A stretch of DNA of 64,000 nt from Artemisia argyi. Its lineage: Eukaryota; Streptophyta; Magnoliopsida; Asterales; Asteraceae. The translations under genes and the position numbers were made by a program. The DNA is taken from contig CM060692.1 of the NCBI GenBank assembly GCA_030686995.1, forward strand, positions 16,907,465 through 16,971,464, in the 5' to 3' direction. The notes under the pieces are model-generated. The model was not told the origin of the DNA. It searched no databases and worked only from the letters and a program-made list of their open reading frames with translations. Positions 46,671 to 58,766 of the stretch are shown here, in pieces (positions within the stretch are counted from its first letter, which is position 1; every line of letters starts with the position of its first letter).

Positions 46671-46972
46671 CTGTGACATCTTTTGAGTTCCCAATAAGCT
46701 TGTTCGTTACTGAAGGTGGGTCAGAAACGGTGCAAACTGTTATAGTACCATCCGTTGCTCCATAGGCAAGTATATCAGAACTCATGTGCCCAAATTTTTT
46801 TTATGTAACTGCAATCAAAACAAAAACGCTCAATCCTCGAAAAAGAAGTAAGCACCTATAAAAATGACCAATCACAAATTCGTCTAATAACTTACCCCTG
46901 GATTTGCATTCATCAAAGATGCAATGTTATTACCAAAAGGAGTCATCATCAAGCAAAGATGGACCACACCAT
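46671..46972 (-). pseudogene. Captured WD40-repeat gene fragment (copy 1)
   Basis: Two exon-like blocks separated by a GT/AG intron: about 46972-46896 (VVHLCLMMTPFGNNIASLMN) and about 46810-46671 (KFGHMSSDILAYGATDGTI then VCTVSDPPSVTNKLIGNS). The second matches the start of the WD40 domain of a plant transducin/WD40 family protein (KFGHMSSDLLAYG-like). A TAA lies in frame just before KFGHM, so it cannot make the normal protein. The fragment sits inside the Helitron and recurs identically at 62310-62599. Confidence 0.65.
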
Positions 46973-48922
46973 TCTAACTGAACGGAAACTAACAAAATAA
47001 TTTAATAACTAAGTGACGTTAGTGAATATGGTGCTAATATATATTTGATCAAATCATTGAGACTAAAACACATATGGAGCAGTTATTATACATTTTCTTA
47101 TTAGGGAACACTAACCAAAACCAATATACATAAAAGTTAATAATAAATGTGATCATTCTTATATCCTAAACTCAACACTAAAAATATATTTTCAACTTGT
47201 ACTCCTCAAACATGATGCGATAGAGCTATCTCTTTCTTAGTTATACAATGCAAGGTATGATGATACTCTACAAGCTTTAAATAAGCCATTCCAATCGACC
47301 CCTACTAAATATATCATGTAGTTTCAATATGCAATCCAAACAGCTCAAATAAGCAGTTGCAAGACATGACACCAATCAACCCGCATATGAACTAAACATT
47401 TTAAATAAGCAAATCCAAACAACCCCTATAAAATGGGTTTATTTTAAGTAATGCTAAACAGGCTGTATAAGTTTATGCTTTCATTAAACCGCCTGAATTG
47501 TAAATTAATCATTTTAAGTACCTATTTCCCATGCTAAACCCCTCTTCATTGTTGACCTAAACTCTTGATGTGCATCTTTAGGCAAACGTAGGTGCATAAG
47601 CGTTAATCATCTGATTAAAATCAAATTACCTGCAACATTGATTCATTATTGATCTCTAAAAGGTAAAAATGGTAGGCAAATATCATGTACCTATCAAATG
47701 CATATTTAGCGAACACGTGAGATTAAATGACTAATTAACATAAATGAATCAAGAAAATGGTTGACATTAATTTGATTGATTATATTGGGTTAACTGAAGT
47801 GACCACCTAATCTCGAGAAATATCATAAAAATAATTACCTGCTATTGAAGTTTTGTTTTGGCTCATCAACAAATCTGAAGTTCATATATCACTTGGTGAG
47901 CTGAGATTGGATGCCTTGTTGGAGATGTCCCAGCCCTATCGTGATGAAGATGAGTTTCTATCCCAGGATCAGCTTCAAAGTGAGCAAGTACACACCCAAC
48001 ACAAAGCCATATATCTCCCACAAGGTGAAAAATAGGCCCCCATTTCACTGTACCAAAAATATTGAGAGTAAGCCAGTGTGGTCAAAACAAATAAAGAAAT
48101 AGTTCATACACTTGCCTCGATCTCAATCAACATCTAATATGAGCAGGAACGTATTAGGACAATAAGTGAACTCAACAAACTAAAGCCAAAAAGAAATGTA
48201 ATTGACAATGAATTTAGCCTCTCACACATATCATCAAACACATGGTGTGCATACAAAACAATAATCAATTCGTTACAAATCCAACTCAAATTTTTCCTCT
48301 CACACGTGTATCAAATAGATGGTGTGCATAAAAAAAAACAAAAATCAATTCGTGAACAAAATTTCTCAGGCTTCACAAAAACCAATCATGTATTTGTATT
48401 CAACTAACCTTAAATTGAGAATCTGAAGCTGATTGAGATCTGGAAGGATGGCAATGGCGGTTGCTGAAACAAATATGATAAAAAATTAAAATAAATGAAT
48501 CCAAAGAACATCGTAAAAACAAACAAAATCGATTTGAATGAATCAATTAATTGATGAATTGAAACTGACCTTTTGAAATCGATTTAACTATGCTTGTAGA
48601 GGAAGATTCGTAACTTATTCATTGAATGTAACCGATTCGTAACAATATCAAAATTAGAATGTAACCGATTCATTGAATAAAGAACAAATCGGATGTATAT
48701 TTTTTAGGGATTGAATGTAACCGATTGATTGAATAAATCCACATTAATTGTTGAGTTGAAACTAAAAGGGATTATTGGAGAGGAAATCGGGAATAAGGAG
48801 AAGTGAAGTGTTTGTACCTACCAAAAATATCTATGCACTCTCCTTCCAGACACGTCAGAAATTTTAATGCTCGGTATGCTTTAGAGGGTAATACAGAACT
48901 CCCTTTTATTAGAATACATAGA

Positions 48923-49307
48923 TTGGAACGTACGAGGAAGGAAAGTAACATACATATTAATTAAATAATGGCAATAAAGGTTGTGATTTAGGCTTCTCAC
49001 AGTGACAACGCATATTGCATCATCTTTCTGGCTGCTACCACAGCTTTCTCTCTCTTCAACCTATATTCATCTCTCTCATTACAGTGGCAACCCATATTGC
49101 ATCATTATTTTTTTTTCTTTTAAAAAAAACATTTTTTAACACAAACACAAATTTTATTAATAAAACATAAATATTACATAAACGAAACGATACGAAATTA
49201 AACAACTAAAAATTAAACGTAGACATTACATGATAAAACACGATACGGAAAACAAATAAAGCACGATACGGAAAACAAATAAAACACGATAACACAAGGG
49301 TCTCCCA
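48923..49307. other. No gene recognised
   Basis: Between the Helitron 5' end and the SANT-like ORF. AGTGRCAACSCATATTGCAT occurs twice (about 49001 and 49084) as an imperfect direct repeat around a TCTCTCTC-rich patch. Confidence 0.45.
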
Positions 49308-49670
49308 TTACTCATCGTCTCTGTCCCATGCATCTGTGTTTCTTAGAACGAACCACACATATTGATAATATATCCCTCTCCCATAGCATTCATAATAAAT
49401 TTGGTTTGCATTGCTGAGACGACAAGGGTCTTCACTTGTACGTAACAACTCTTTGTAAATAGCATTATACATACGACATTCAGCATTCATTCTACTCCAC
49501 ATAGCCGTAATACTATTTTTATTACGGTTCTCACCATTGGTCTGATTGTTGAACCTTTGTGTAACTTCAGTCCAAAAAGAACGTCCATTCACAAGGTCTC
49601 CGAAATCCTGAACTTCAAGCCATACGCGAGCTAGCAGATCTTCTTCTTCCATTGACCACCGATTGTTCAT
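49308..49670 (-). CDS. Myb/SANT-like DNA-binding protein, short
   Basis: 120 codons from ATG 49670: MNNRWSMEEEDLLARVWLEV, then FWTEVTQRFNNQ, NSITAMWSRMNAECRMYNAI and a short tail. The W-EEE-LL-W, FW-V-F and W-R pattern is that of the SANT-like domain in plant NAM-associated or 'glutathione transferase T3-like' proteins, many of which come from Harbinger-type transposons. Relatives are longer, so this is a single-domain or truncated gene. No second transposon gene is nearby. It may be a transposon leftover or a small host gene. A hairpin with GATCGATC motifs lies just upstream. Confidence 0.55.
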   Translation of the reverse strand: MNNRWSMEEEDLLARVWLEVQDFGDLVNGRSFWTEVTQRFNNQTNGENRNKNSITAMWSRMNAECRMYNAIYKELLRTSEDPCRLSNANQIYYECYGRGIYYQYVWFVLRNTDAWDRDDE

Positions 49671-49789
49671 TGTGAAATGCTTTAGGAGTGTGTGAAATGC
49701 TTTAGGAGTGTGTGAAGAAATGAAATGGTAGTAAAATCATTCGGCTAGGCGAACGATATTGCAAAATTTTAGCCGGCGATCGATGTTCA

Positions 49790-49875
49790 ATCCACACTCC
49801 ACAATGGGATGATCGATCGTCCAAATCGATCGATAGATACCCATGATCGATATTCTCCGATCCATTGTGAGGAGC
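49790..49875. repeat. Hairpin-forming segment with GATCGAT motifs
   Basis: CTCCACAATGG (about 49797) pairs with CCATTGTGAGGAG (about 49861) with one bulge, enclosing about 50 bp that contains GATCGATCG, ATCGATCGAT and GATCGAT. It lies 120 bp upstream of the SANT-like ORF and could be its leader, or a small inverted-repeat element. Confidence 0.4.
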
Positions 49876-50166
49876 CTTATGAAATTCCAATTTATATATT
49901 ATCTACAGTTCTACACTAGATATAAAAGAGAAGGTATACTCTTTTTTAATTTCTAAGTTTTACAACTTTAAAAGGTTATTGTATAATATTTTACAACACT
50001 AAAACTATACAAATACTTTCTTTCTTAATTTTAATTGAGTAATTAATGTGGTAAATAAACACAACTAATAAAATTATTAAAACACCCCTACATAAAAAGT
50101 ATAAATTATTAAGCATATTGTACAACCAACTTAAATATAATTTTTACATTAACTGTCACTAAAATA

Positions 50167-50275
50167 GGGTTATTAGACAAAAAAAGTCACTAAAGTTTGC
50201 GAAAAAGTTCACCTAAGTTACTAAAGTTTTTTTTGGTTACATATAGGTTACTAAAGTCTTGTAACCGGTTAATTA
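50167..50275 (+). repeat. MULE left terminal inverted repeat
   Basis: Strong match to the reverse complement of 55365-55469 over about 105 bp, including GTTTGCGAAAAAGTTCACCT and GGTTACATATAGGTTACTA. Weaker similarity continues inward. Confidence 0.85.
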
Positions 50276-50652
50276 AGTCACTCCAAAAGTTTTAATCCTT
50301 TGATACCGGTATGTTGCCGACGTGGATTTTTTTTATCTTTTGTTTTTATTATTAATTCGTTTGCATATATAAACACGTTTTAACCCTAAAACCTAATTTA
50401 TTTTCACCCGACCAAACACATCACCCCCACCCACCCATTTCGATTAAACAATTTCTCAAAAACAACAAATCGAAATTAATATAATCAAGTCAGATTAGGG
50501 TTTGCATCTCCCCCAAAAAAGGTTAGTGTTGGTGATGAATTATTCTTTTTTTTAATTGTCCAGTCATTGTTTAATGTTAACATATAATTAGGGTTTTGTA
50601 AATTTAGGGTTTTTACAAAATTAACAATATTTCTTGTTTGATATTGTTTCAA

Positions 50653-53600
50653 ATGGAATCGGCATCTACAGCTTCATCTTTTTTGATAAAGTATCATTGG
50701 GGTGGGGTGTTTGTAAGAGATCCTCTTTCATATGACTATGAAATACTTTCCGAAATACCTAATGTTGTTCTTGTTTCTTTAGATTTACCTGGTTTTATAA
50801 AACTTTTGCAAACTGAATTTACTGGTTTTGTCAAGTCTCTATTTTATTTGGTGCCTGGATTAGATTTTCACTTAGGATTGAAAGCTATAAAATCTGATAG
50901 TGACTTTGATGCTTGTGTCCAATGTGGTGTTAACAATGACAATGTTTTGCACATATATGCCTCACATTCTGAGTTTGAACTAAATGCCACAACTACTGAG
51001 CACAATGACCCTTTGTCTGATAGTGGAAGTGATTTATAGGATGAGGATTATAATGTGTATGATTATTGTAGTGAGACTGAAAGTGATACTGCATCTGTTG
51101 ACCATTTGTCTGAAGGTGAGGAAGAAGTCTTAGCTTCTAGGACTAAGAAAATAGCCCCTGAACCTAAGAAAAAAGCCTCTAAGATGTTTGATGAGAATTT
51201 TTTGACTTGTGTTTTCAATGGGTTGCCTAAAGATGATTTTGTTGAAAAAGAGATTGTGCATGTTGACTCTAAAGATGATGAGGATAAGCTAGGTGATCAC
51301 TGGCCTATCCATGATCCTAATATCAAATGGAAGTCCATGAGACCACAGTTAGGTGAAAGATATGAGGATCCTGACCAACTAAAAAGAGCACTTGCTTTCT
51401 ATGCATTGGCACATGGTTATAAGTTATACTATGAAGTTAACAACCCTAAGAGACTCCTAGCTAAATGTTCAAGAGATGATAAAGGAAAAAAAATATTCAT
51501 TCAGGTTGTGGGCATCTTGGATACAAAAAGAAAAGTCATTTCAAATCAAAACACTCAATGATCAACATGTATGTTCTAGGACATATGAGTATGGTACTTT
51601 GATAACAAGTAACTGGATTGCTAGAAATTATGCCAAAAAGATTTTGATCAATCCTGGTATAAAAGTTAGGGACATTGTGGCTTTAGTACTTAAAAAATAT
51701 AAATGCAAGGTTAGTATTAGTCAAGCTAGAAGGGGAAAAATCAAGGCTTTAAAGCAATATGAGACCTGCTTAGAAGATCACTATGGAATGTTATGGTCTT
51801 ATGCAGCTGAGATTCTAAGTTCAAATGAGGGATCTACTTGTAAGCTTGGTGTAACCACAATGCCTGATGGGAAGAACTATTTTGATTCTTTCTATGTATG
51901 CTTTAAAGCTCTCAAAGAAGGATGGTTAGAAGGATGTAGGAGAGTGATTGGTCTTGATGGTTGTTTTCTAAAAACAATATGTAAAGGACAGTTGTTATCA
52001 GCTGTAGGCAGAGATGGAAATAATCAGATATATCCAATTGCCTGGGCTGTGGTGAGTGTAGAAAACAAGGAGAATTGGAGTTGGTTTATGCAGTGTCTTG
52101 TTGAGGATTTAGGAATGGAAGCTGGTGAAGGTTTGACAATTATATCAGATCAACACAAGGTACACTTAATCTCATTTTAATTATATTATTTCATGATTTG
52201 TCTTTTACATCCTTTATTCTATCATTAATAATTTTGTTTTACAGGGAATTATTGAAGCTGCAAAAGATGTCATGCCATTAGCTGAGCATAGACAATGTGC
52301 AAGGCACATATATGCTAACTTCAGGAAAAAGTTCTCAGGTGTTCTATTTAGGAACCTGTTTTGGAAAGCAGCCAAGGCAACATATCCTGCTAAGTTTCAA
52401 CAAGTGATGACCTGTATCAGACAAAACAGCAAAGAAGCACATAAACATCTGATGGACAGGCACCCTGAAAGCTGGAGTAGAGCATTTTTTAAGACAGATA
52501 GGTGTTGTGATGCAGTGGAAAATGGGATAAGTGAGTGCTTCAATTCACTGATTGTTGAAGCTAGAAGAAAACCTATCATTAATATGTTGGAGGACATCAG
52601 AGTTGGTATTATGGAAAGAATGCAAAAGATGAGAGAGAAACATGTAAAGTGGTCTGATAGGATCTGTCCTAACATCAGGAAAAAGTTTGAAGTTCTAAAA
52701 GATAAACACATGTACTTTATTCATCTTTCTAATTTCATTTAGTCAATGGCTTAAAAGATGTTTAACATATGTTTAAAATTTAATTGTAGGAATTGGAAAG
52801 TGGTTCCTAGTGGTGAGAGTAGGTTTGAGGTTAGGAATGGTTATGAAGGTTATAAAGTGGATGAAAGGTTGAGGACCTGTAGTTGTAGGGGTTGGCAATT
52901 GAATGGGATACCATGTGAACATGGTTTTGCAGCTATTTACTTTCTGCACAAAGATCCAGAAGATTATGTATCTGATTGGTATAGTAAGGAGAAGTTTGTG
53001 GCTGCTTATAGTCACTACATTGATGGAATGAATGGGATGGATCAATGGCCTTCCACTGATTATCAGAAGCCATTACCACCAATTCAGAGAAGAATGCCTG
53101 GAAGACCAAGATATAAGAGAAAAAGGGATGCTTTTGAGAAGGGAGATGGTGGAAATAGAACAAGGATTAATAGAACAGGTAAAACAAATCATTGTAAGAT
53201 TTGTAAACAAACTGGCCACAATCAAAGAAGCTGTCACAAAAACCCTAATAGGTCTGCACAAACTGTTAAGGTTCCAAAGGGTGCAAAGAAAAAAGGGTCT
53301 GCACAAACAAAGGGTGGAAAGAAAAAAGGATATGCACAAACACCTTCTACAAATGAAACAGCTTCTTGTGAAGGGTCTGCACAAACACCTTCTAAACTTG
53401 TAGAAGGTAATGCAGATGAGATACCAATAATTGGGTCTGCACCAGTTGAAATTTCAACACCTCCAGTGGGATTTGAGATGACACCACCAGAGATGACACA
53501 AAGTCCATTGAGATTGAGTGGTGTGAGAATGAGGGGTGGTTTGAGAATCAGAGGTGGTGGTGTGAGAATGAGGGGTGGTTCTGTGCAAGTTAATTGTGGA

Positions 53601-53777
53601 AGTGCAAGTGATCAAGCTGGGAGTAGTAGTAGCACTAGGCTGAGGACCATTAATGGAAAGATTGTTAGATGCAGAGGAGAAGGAGATGGTTCAAGATCAT
53701 TCAGGTATCCTGGTGGAATTAAGCCAATAGGATATGGAGTTTCATGGGATCCAGTTGATGGAGAAGCCATGTTATAA
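50653..53777 (+). pseudogene. MULE (mudrA-like) transposase gene, stop and frameshift
   Basis: Three exons: 50653-52159, 52245-52711 and 52790-53777, with GT/AG introns. Order: N-terminal region (HWGGVFVRDPLSYDYEIL), acidic linker, MuDR DNA-binding-type domain (RYEDPDQLKRALAFYALAHG), transposase core (VIGLDGCFLKTICKGQLLSA with the first Asp; LTIISDQHK with the second), SWIM zinc finger (CSCRGWQLNGIPCEHG), and zinc knuckle CKICKQTGHNQRSC, ending in a Gly/Arg-rich tail. It would cut at the TIRs. Two breaks: TAG at 51037-51039 in the linker, in frame with both sides, and a +1 shift at an eight-A run (51486-51493), after which the reading continues in the next frame as YSFRLWASW. I chose ATG 50653. 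Confidence 0.9.
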
Positions 53778-53865
53778 AGATATTATATAAGGTAACTGTG
53801 TTTGACTGTGTTTGAATATTATAAAGATCAGATTATTATATAAGGTAACTTGGTCTCTTTAGCAT

Positions 53866-54246
53866 TTGCAGAACACTCAGGGATTACCTGTTCCAGCTTG
53901 GCCCATTGGAATCACACCTGAAGATTGTAGAATCCATGCTGAAGCACCAGAGAATGAACCAGTTGTTGAACAAGAGCCTATGCAGGAACCACTTGTGAGA
54001 AGACTTGCACAATACAAATTGAAGCAAGCTAGAGAAAGGAAAGAGGCATCAAGCAGTGCAGCAATACAACCAGTTCAAGAGCCAGAGCCAGTGGATGAAG
54101 TTCAGGAACAACAATTTATGGAAGAAGTTCAACCCCCACCAGTGATCATAAGGAGGGAATCAGAGAGGATCAAGCAACTTAAGTTCCACAAGCCACCATC
54201 ACCTGGACCAGGGTTAACTCCAGATGATGCTATTTCATTGGAGTAG
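53866..54246 (+). CDS. Small MULE ORF, acidic/Pro-rich, unknown function
   Basis: 126 codons from MQNTQGLPVPAWPIG, with many Glu-Pro pairs (PVQEPEPVDEVQEQQFMEE) and a basic RRESERIKQLKF near the end. It follows the transposase by 88 bp; ATTTGCAG at its start could be a splice acceptor, so it may be a 3' exon of an alternative transposase transcript. I recognise no domain. Confidence 0.4.
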   Translation: MQNTQGLPVPAWPIGITPEDCRIHAEAPENEPVVEQEPMQEPLVRRLAQYKLKQARERKEASSSAAIQPVQEPEPVDEVQEQQFMEEVQPPPVIIRRESERIKQLKFHKPPSPGPGLTPDDAISLE

Positions 54247-54817
54247 ACTGACAAAAGTTTGACTTAAATATGGCTAGCCAATTGTGAGGCTATTTTGTAC
54301 ATCTGCCATATGACTTGATATGTAAACAATTTAGGATATTTGGTAACCTACTGATATGCATTAGAACTTGACCTGATATGCAGTATAACTACCACTAATT
54401 TTGTATGGCAAGCCACTTGTGAGGCTGTTTTGTAAATTTGCCATATATAAACACTTTGGTCAACTTTTAATGCAAATTATCTATATGCAGTATGCATATT
54501 AGTATCATTTGGTCCAATTTTGACATATGTAAAGTAACTCATTTGCAGTATGCAGTATGCATTTTAGTGCAACTTATGCATTTGTAGTATGCATACTACC
54601 TCATGTAGTCCAATTTTGCAAATCATATGTAAACTAATTCATTTCATTACATAGTTAAAAAACTTACATTTTTGCCATATCATTTGATTACAACTGATAC
54701 AAAAGATAACATCCCTTGGCAATACTACATTACTACCACTACATTACTAACAGACAACCTTACCAAAAGAAACCATAACCTAAATTAGAACCCAACAATC
54801 TAATACTACATCATCAC

Positions 54818-55112
54818 CTAAAAAAACCTAACAATGAACATCACACAAATGACAACAATCAAAATCCTATTGTAGAATGCGGTTCTTGAGTTTTGAGCAA
54901 TTTGAGCTTGTGCATTGACCAAATTAGCATGTTGCTGAAACATAGTAGCTTGATATCAACGATTTGGTAAGGGGCCATCAACCCACCTAAAGTAGTTGCA
55001 ATTTCTTGATGCATCCATGAAGTTAGGACAGCCAAGGAACCTTTCCAGGGTTGTTTTGTGTCCAAGATGTACGACACCTTGCTAGTTCACCACAGCCACA
55101 AAGAATCGACAT
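54818..55112 (-). pseudogene. GRF-type zinc-finger membrane protein, frameshifted, convergent to transposase
   Basis: On the minus strand ATG 55112 gives MSILCGCGELARCRTSWTQ then NNPG. The frame then shifts at an A run and continues RFLGCPNFMDASRNCNYFRW, completing the CxC...T...NPGRxF..C......CxYFxW pattern of a GRF zinc finger, which binds nucleic acid. After GPLPNR comes an in-frame TGA, then a Gln/Asn-rich helix and a hydrophobic segment ILIVVICVMFIV near the C-terminus. It lies between the transposase and the right TIR, facing it, the position of mudrB in MuDR, though not homologous as far as I can tell. Two lesions make it a pseudogene. Confidence 0.65.
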
Positions 55113-55364
55113 TTTGTTAGTGGATTTTGGAGAATTAGATTTGGGTGGATATGGGTTTTTGAAACCCTAATTATTTGGGAGAAGAAGAAAAAAATGGGAA
55201 AGTGTTATGTGGGGTGGGTAGGGCTTTAGGCTTAAATAAACCCGAAAAAAATCACAAAAGGTATTAAAAATCCAACGTGGACATGATAACTGGCTATTAG
55301 CCGGTTGCCCACCCTCGTGGTGACATTAGTGTAACGCTTTTAATCTTTGAGTAACCCAACTAAC

Positions 55365-55469
55365 AAACCCGTTTAGTTTAGTAACCTATATGTAACCAAA
55401 AAAACTTTAGTAACTTAGGTGAACTTTTTCGCAAACTTTAGTGACTTTTTTTTTTTGTCTAATAACCCC
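55365..55469 (-). repeat. MULE right terminal inverted repeat
   Basis: Reverse complement of the left TIR over about 105 bp, ending CTAATAACCCC before ACTAAAATA. Confidence 0.85.
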
Positions 55470-55729
55470 ACTAAAATACTTAAAACTAAGAATTAAATAA
55501 TACAAATAAAAAAACATGTTATACAAACTATTCAAACATAAAAACTACAATTTAAGATATACAAATAATAAAACTAAAATTATAAATTATTTTTCTTTAT
55601 ATTTTATCCTACTACACATATTTATAAGAGCAAATTCTTCAAATGCTTCGGTCGCCTAAATGCTATACTTTTTATAGACAAAAAAAAAATAGAATTCTCA
55701 AAATGCACTAGGAGACTTGGACGACTTTT

Positions 55730-56090
55730 AGGCTAGTAGGCAAGGTGACTACACCTTCACCATACACATCAGCGTCATGTCAGCTTTCTCTCTCCTTTCA
55801 TCACTCCTCACTTTTTAGAGGGCAAGGAACCTCTAACTTCACCTTTCATTAAATACCTACTTTATAAAAATATACCCCACTAAATACCTCACACACACTC
55901 ACACACAAAATAAAAAATAATTAATGGGTCCCTTTTTTTTTTTTTTTTTTTTTTTTTTCATTTGGTTGTCAGACCACCAAATTTTAGTTTGAGAATTGGT
56001 CCCCACACATGATCATGGATGGTAGGCAAGGGAGAAGGAGTGTGAAGTGGGGCCATTTGGTGATACCTTAACACCTTACCTAGTAGCCTT
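55730..56090. mobile_element. Possible MITE with AGGCTAGTAGGCAAGGTG ends
   Basis: AGGCTAGTAGGCAAGGTG at the left is mirrored by CACCTTACCTAGTAGCCTT at the right, with further imperfect pairing inside. A T homopolymer (55933-55958) lies in the middle. No target duplication identified. Low confidence. Confidence 0.4.
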
Positions 56091-57169
56091 ACTATAGATT
56101 AAAATTGTGACTAGTGTCCCATTTGTGTACTTTGGGCGATTTTATTATTATTTTTTTAAGGAATGTGTAAGATACTTATGGTACTTTTTTAGGCATGCTT
56201 TTTATGAGACCTACTATTGTACTTCAAGCGATTTTTTATTTTATTATTATTATTATTATTTTTGGGAAAGTAGTCGAACCCAAAAAGCAATTTTTTAATT
56301 AAATACTTTAGAAGACTTACCGCTCATATTATTTAGGAAACTTTTTAGTAAATTTTTTTAATGAATGAATATTTGTGAAATTAATATGGGTATATTGTTC
56401 ATCATTCTTTTTTGTTTTTTTCTTGTAAAAGCTGATGTTTATCGTATCGTGATGTTTATTATTAGTGGATCACGTGTTGGAGGGGAAAAGAAAAGCAAAA
56501 GGGAGCAAGAGGAAATGACCCATATATGTCCCATTTTCAATTTACTTTTTATACTTTTCAAGGGGAGTTAACTTTCTCTTTAATCTTTCTCATTCATTTA
56601 AAAACCCATTTACTTTAATCATAATTTTTTTCCTTTATTTTTTTATTCATTTTACCAATAAATAAGACACTAATATCCAAAAATATTAGCTTGCACATAT
56701 TAACTAATATTGCTATATTTTAATTTGGTCCATCGTAATCAATTTCTTCATGTGACAGTTACATTGGTGGCTCATGTGATCATTATGTTTCTCTAAAAAC
56801 GATATAAAATGGATGAAAAATATGGATGCAATATAAAATGAAGAAGATGAAAAATAATGGATTCGTCGGATTTTTTTAATAGGACATGTTACAATGCATT
56901 GCGAACGCAAATCAAAAAATACGATTAAAAAGGAATATATTTGAAAATAAAAAGTTTGGAGATGAGTCTGGTAACAGAGGGTGTTAAAAGGGTATACTTA
57001 ACATTTAGAAAAAAGTAAAAATAAAATAAATCTTAGTTTATAAGTATGCTACAAAATTGAGTTAAGTTGTAAACAAGTGCCATTTTGGGTCAAAAAATGC
57101 AAATTTCCCTTTCTTCGTGAGTTTTTTGTTTTCTTTTTTCAAAATAAGATGATATTAAAAAGTTGTTGT
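56091..57169. other. No gene recognised
   Basis: AT-rich sequence with T runs. Frames at 56107-56298 and 56365-56571 lack domains. Confidence 0.5.
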
Positions 57170-57930
57170 AACACTAGGATGATTTCCAAAAAAATTTTGA
57201 ATTTTTTTTTCAAAATTTTTTTTTCGAAAAATTTATTTTAGAAATTTTTATTTTTCGAAATTTTTTTTTTCGAAATTTTATTTTTGCAAAAAAAAAATTT
57301 TTTCTTACGAAAAAAAAAAAAAAGTTTTCCGATTTTTTTTCTCAAATTTTTTTTTTTGAAAATTTTTTTTCCGAATTTTTTTTTGTCACATGTGAAAAAA
57401 AAATTGGAAATTTTCAAGAAATTTTTTTGTCACGTGTAAAAAAAAAAATTCGTCACATGTGAAAAAAAAATCGTCGCATGTAAATTTTTTTTTCGTCACA
57501 TGTGAAAAAAAAATTCCGTCACATGTGAAAAAAAATTTCGTCACATGTGAAAAGAAATTTGGAAATTTTTACGAAATTTTTTTTGTCACGTGTGAAAAAA
57601 AAATTCGGTCACATGTTAAAAAAAAATTCCGTCACATGTGAAAAAAAAATTTCGTCACATGGGAAAAAATACTTGGAAATTTTCACGAAATTTTTTTTAT
57701 CACGTGTGAAAAAAAAATCGTCACATGTGAAAAAAAAATTTCGTCGCATGTAATTTTTTTTTCGTCACATGTGAAAAAAATTCCGTCACATATGAAAAAA
57801 AATTTCGTCACATGTGAAAAAAAAAATTCAAAAATTTTTCAAAAAATTTTTTGAAAATTTTTCAAAAAAAATTTCGAATTTTTTTTGAGATTTTTTTGAA
57901 AATTTTTTGAAATTTTCAAAAAAAATAGTT
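57170..57930. repeat. CACATGTG minisatellite in T/A-rich low-complexity DNA
   Basis: About 17 units of roughly 22-24 bp from 57380 to 57822, each built on CGTCACATGTGAAAAAAAA. Variants carry CACGTGT (57429, 57586, 57701), CGCATG or CACATATG. CACATGTG and CACGTG are E-box/G-box palindromes bound by plant bHLH and bZIP factors. T-rich DNA flanks on the left and mirrored A/T-rich DNA on the right. Confidence 0.85.
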
Positions 57931-58028
57931 AGCTAATAATAGCCATTAAATCAACATTTAAGGAGGATAAAATGAGTGCCTAGGATTAGTTCTCGCGTTT
58001 TCACAAAAATTAGATTTCTCACATGAAT

Positions 58029-58434
<406 letters not shown>

Positions 58435-58766
58435 AAAGCATTTAGGGCATTCTAAATAAGGAAGTCTTAAAATTTTTAAGACAAAAAACATTTCTTGTTA
58501 TAGAAAGATTTATGTTACATTTGAATAATAAAGCCCTTTAATATTTAAGTTGTAACACTCCTTCAATATTTAAAGCCCACTTGTAACACTTTTAACATGT
58601 CATTTATATCACTGATTATAGTAACAACAAACCCAATTACTCCTTTAAAACCCAATCAAATACTTGAACACAAACAACATATATGTCTCTTTTCTTACTA
58701 GCATACGACAGACACAAGTCCATAACACGTTGAGGAAGGTTTTCCAAGTTTTTAGGTATTTAAAAA

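Larger units (their letters stand above)
42113..48922 (-). mobile_element. Helitron (6.8 kb) with RPA-like gene and captured WD40 fragment
   Basis: On the minus strand the 5' end is TCTATGTATTCTAATA (from 48922, preceded by A). The 3' end is CTAG (42116-42113, followed by T), with an 8-bp-stem hairpin at 42143-42124. Start TC, end CTAG with upstream hairpin, insertion between A and T and no target duplication are the Helitron hallmarks. It carries a decayed RPA70-like gene, common in plant Helitrons, and WD40 gene exons. No Rep/helicase gene is present, so it is non-autonomous. A conserved 60-codon frame at 47866-48048 (minus) has no domain I know. Its first 3.65 kb recurs inverted at 60354-64000. 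Confidence 0.85.
50167..55469 (+). mobile_element. Mutator-like element (MULE), 5.3 kb
   Basis: Perfect 9-bp target duplication ACTAAAATA (50158-50166 and 55470-55478) and long inverted repeats: GGGTTATTAGACAAAAA and GTTCACCTAAGTTACTAAAG on the left, mirrored on the right. Inside are a mudrA-type transposase gene (plus), a small downstream ORF (plus) and a convergent GRF zinc-finger gene (minus), a two-gene layout like MuDR itself. Both main genes are broken, so the copy is non-autonomous, although near-identical TIRs suggest fairly recent movement. Confidence 0.93.

Noticed and set aside
47866..48102. Conserved 60-63-codon frames on both strands, repeated at 61171-61420
   Set aside because: Identity between copies reflects the recent Helitron duplication; no domain recognised, so not called as genes.
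57380..57822. CRISPR-like regular repeats
   Set aside because: Repeat and spacer are both low complexity and the DNA is plant nuclear; it is a minisatellite.
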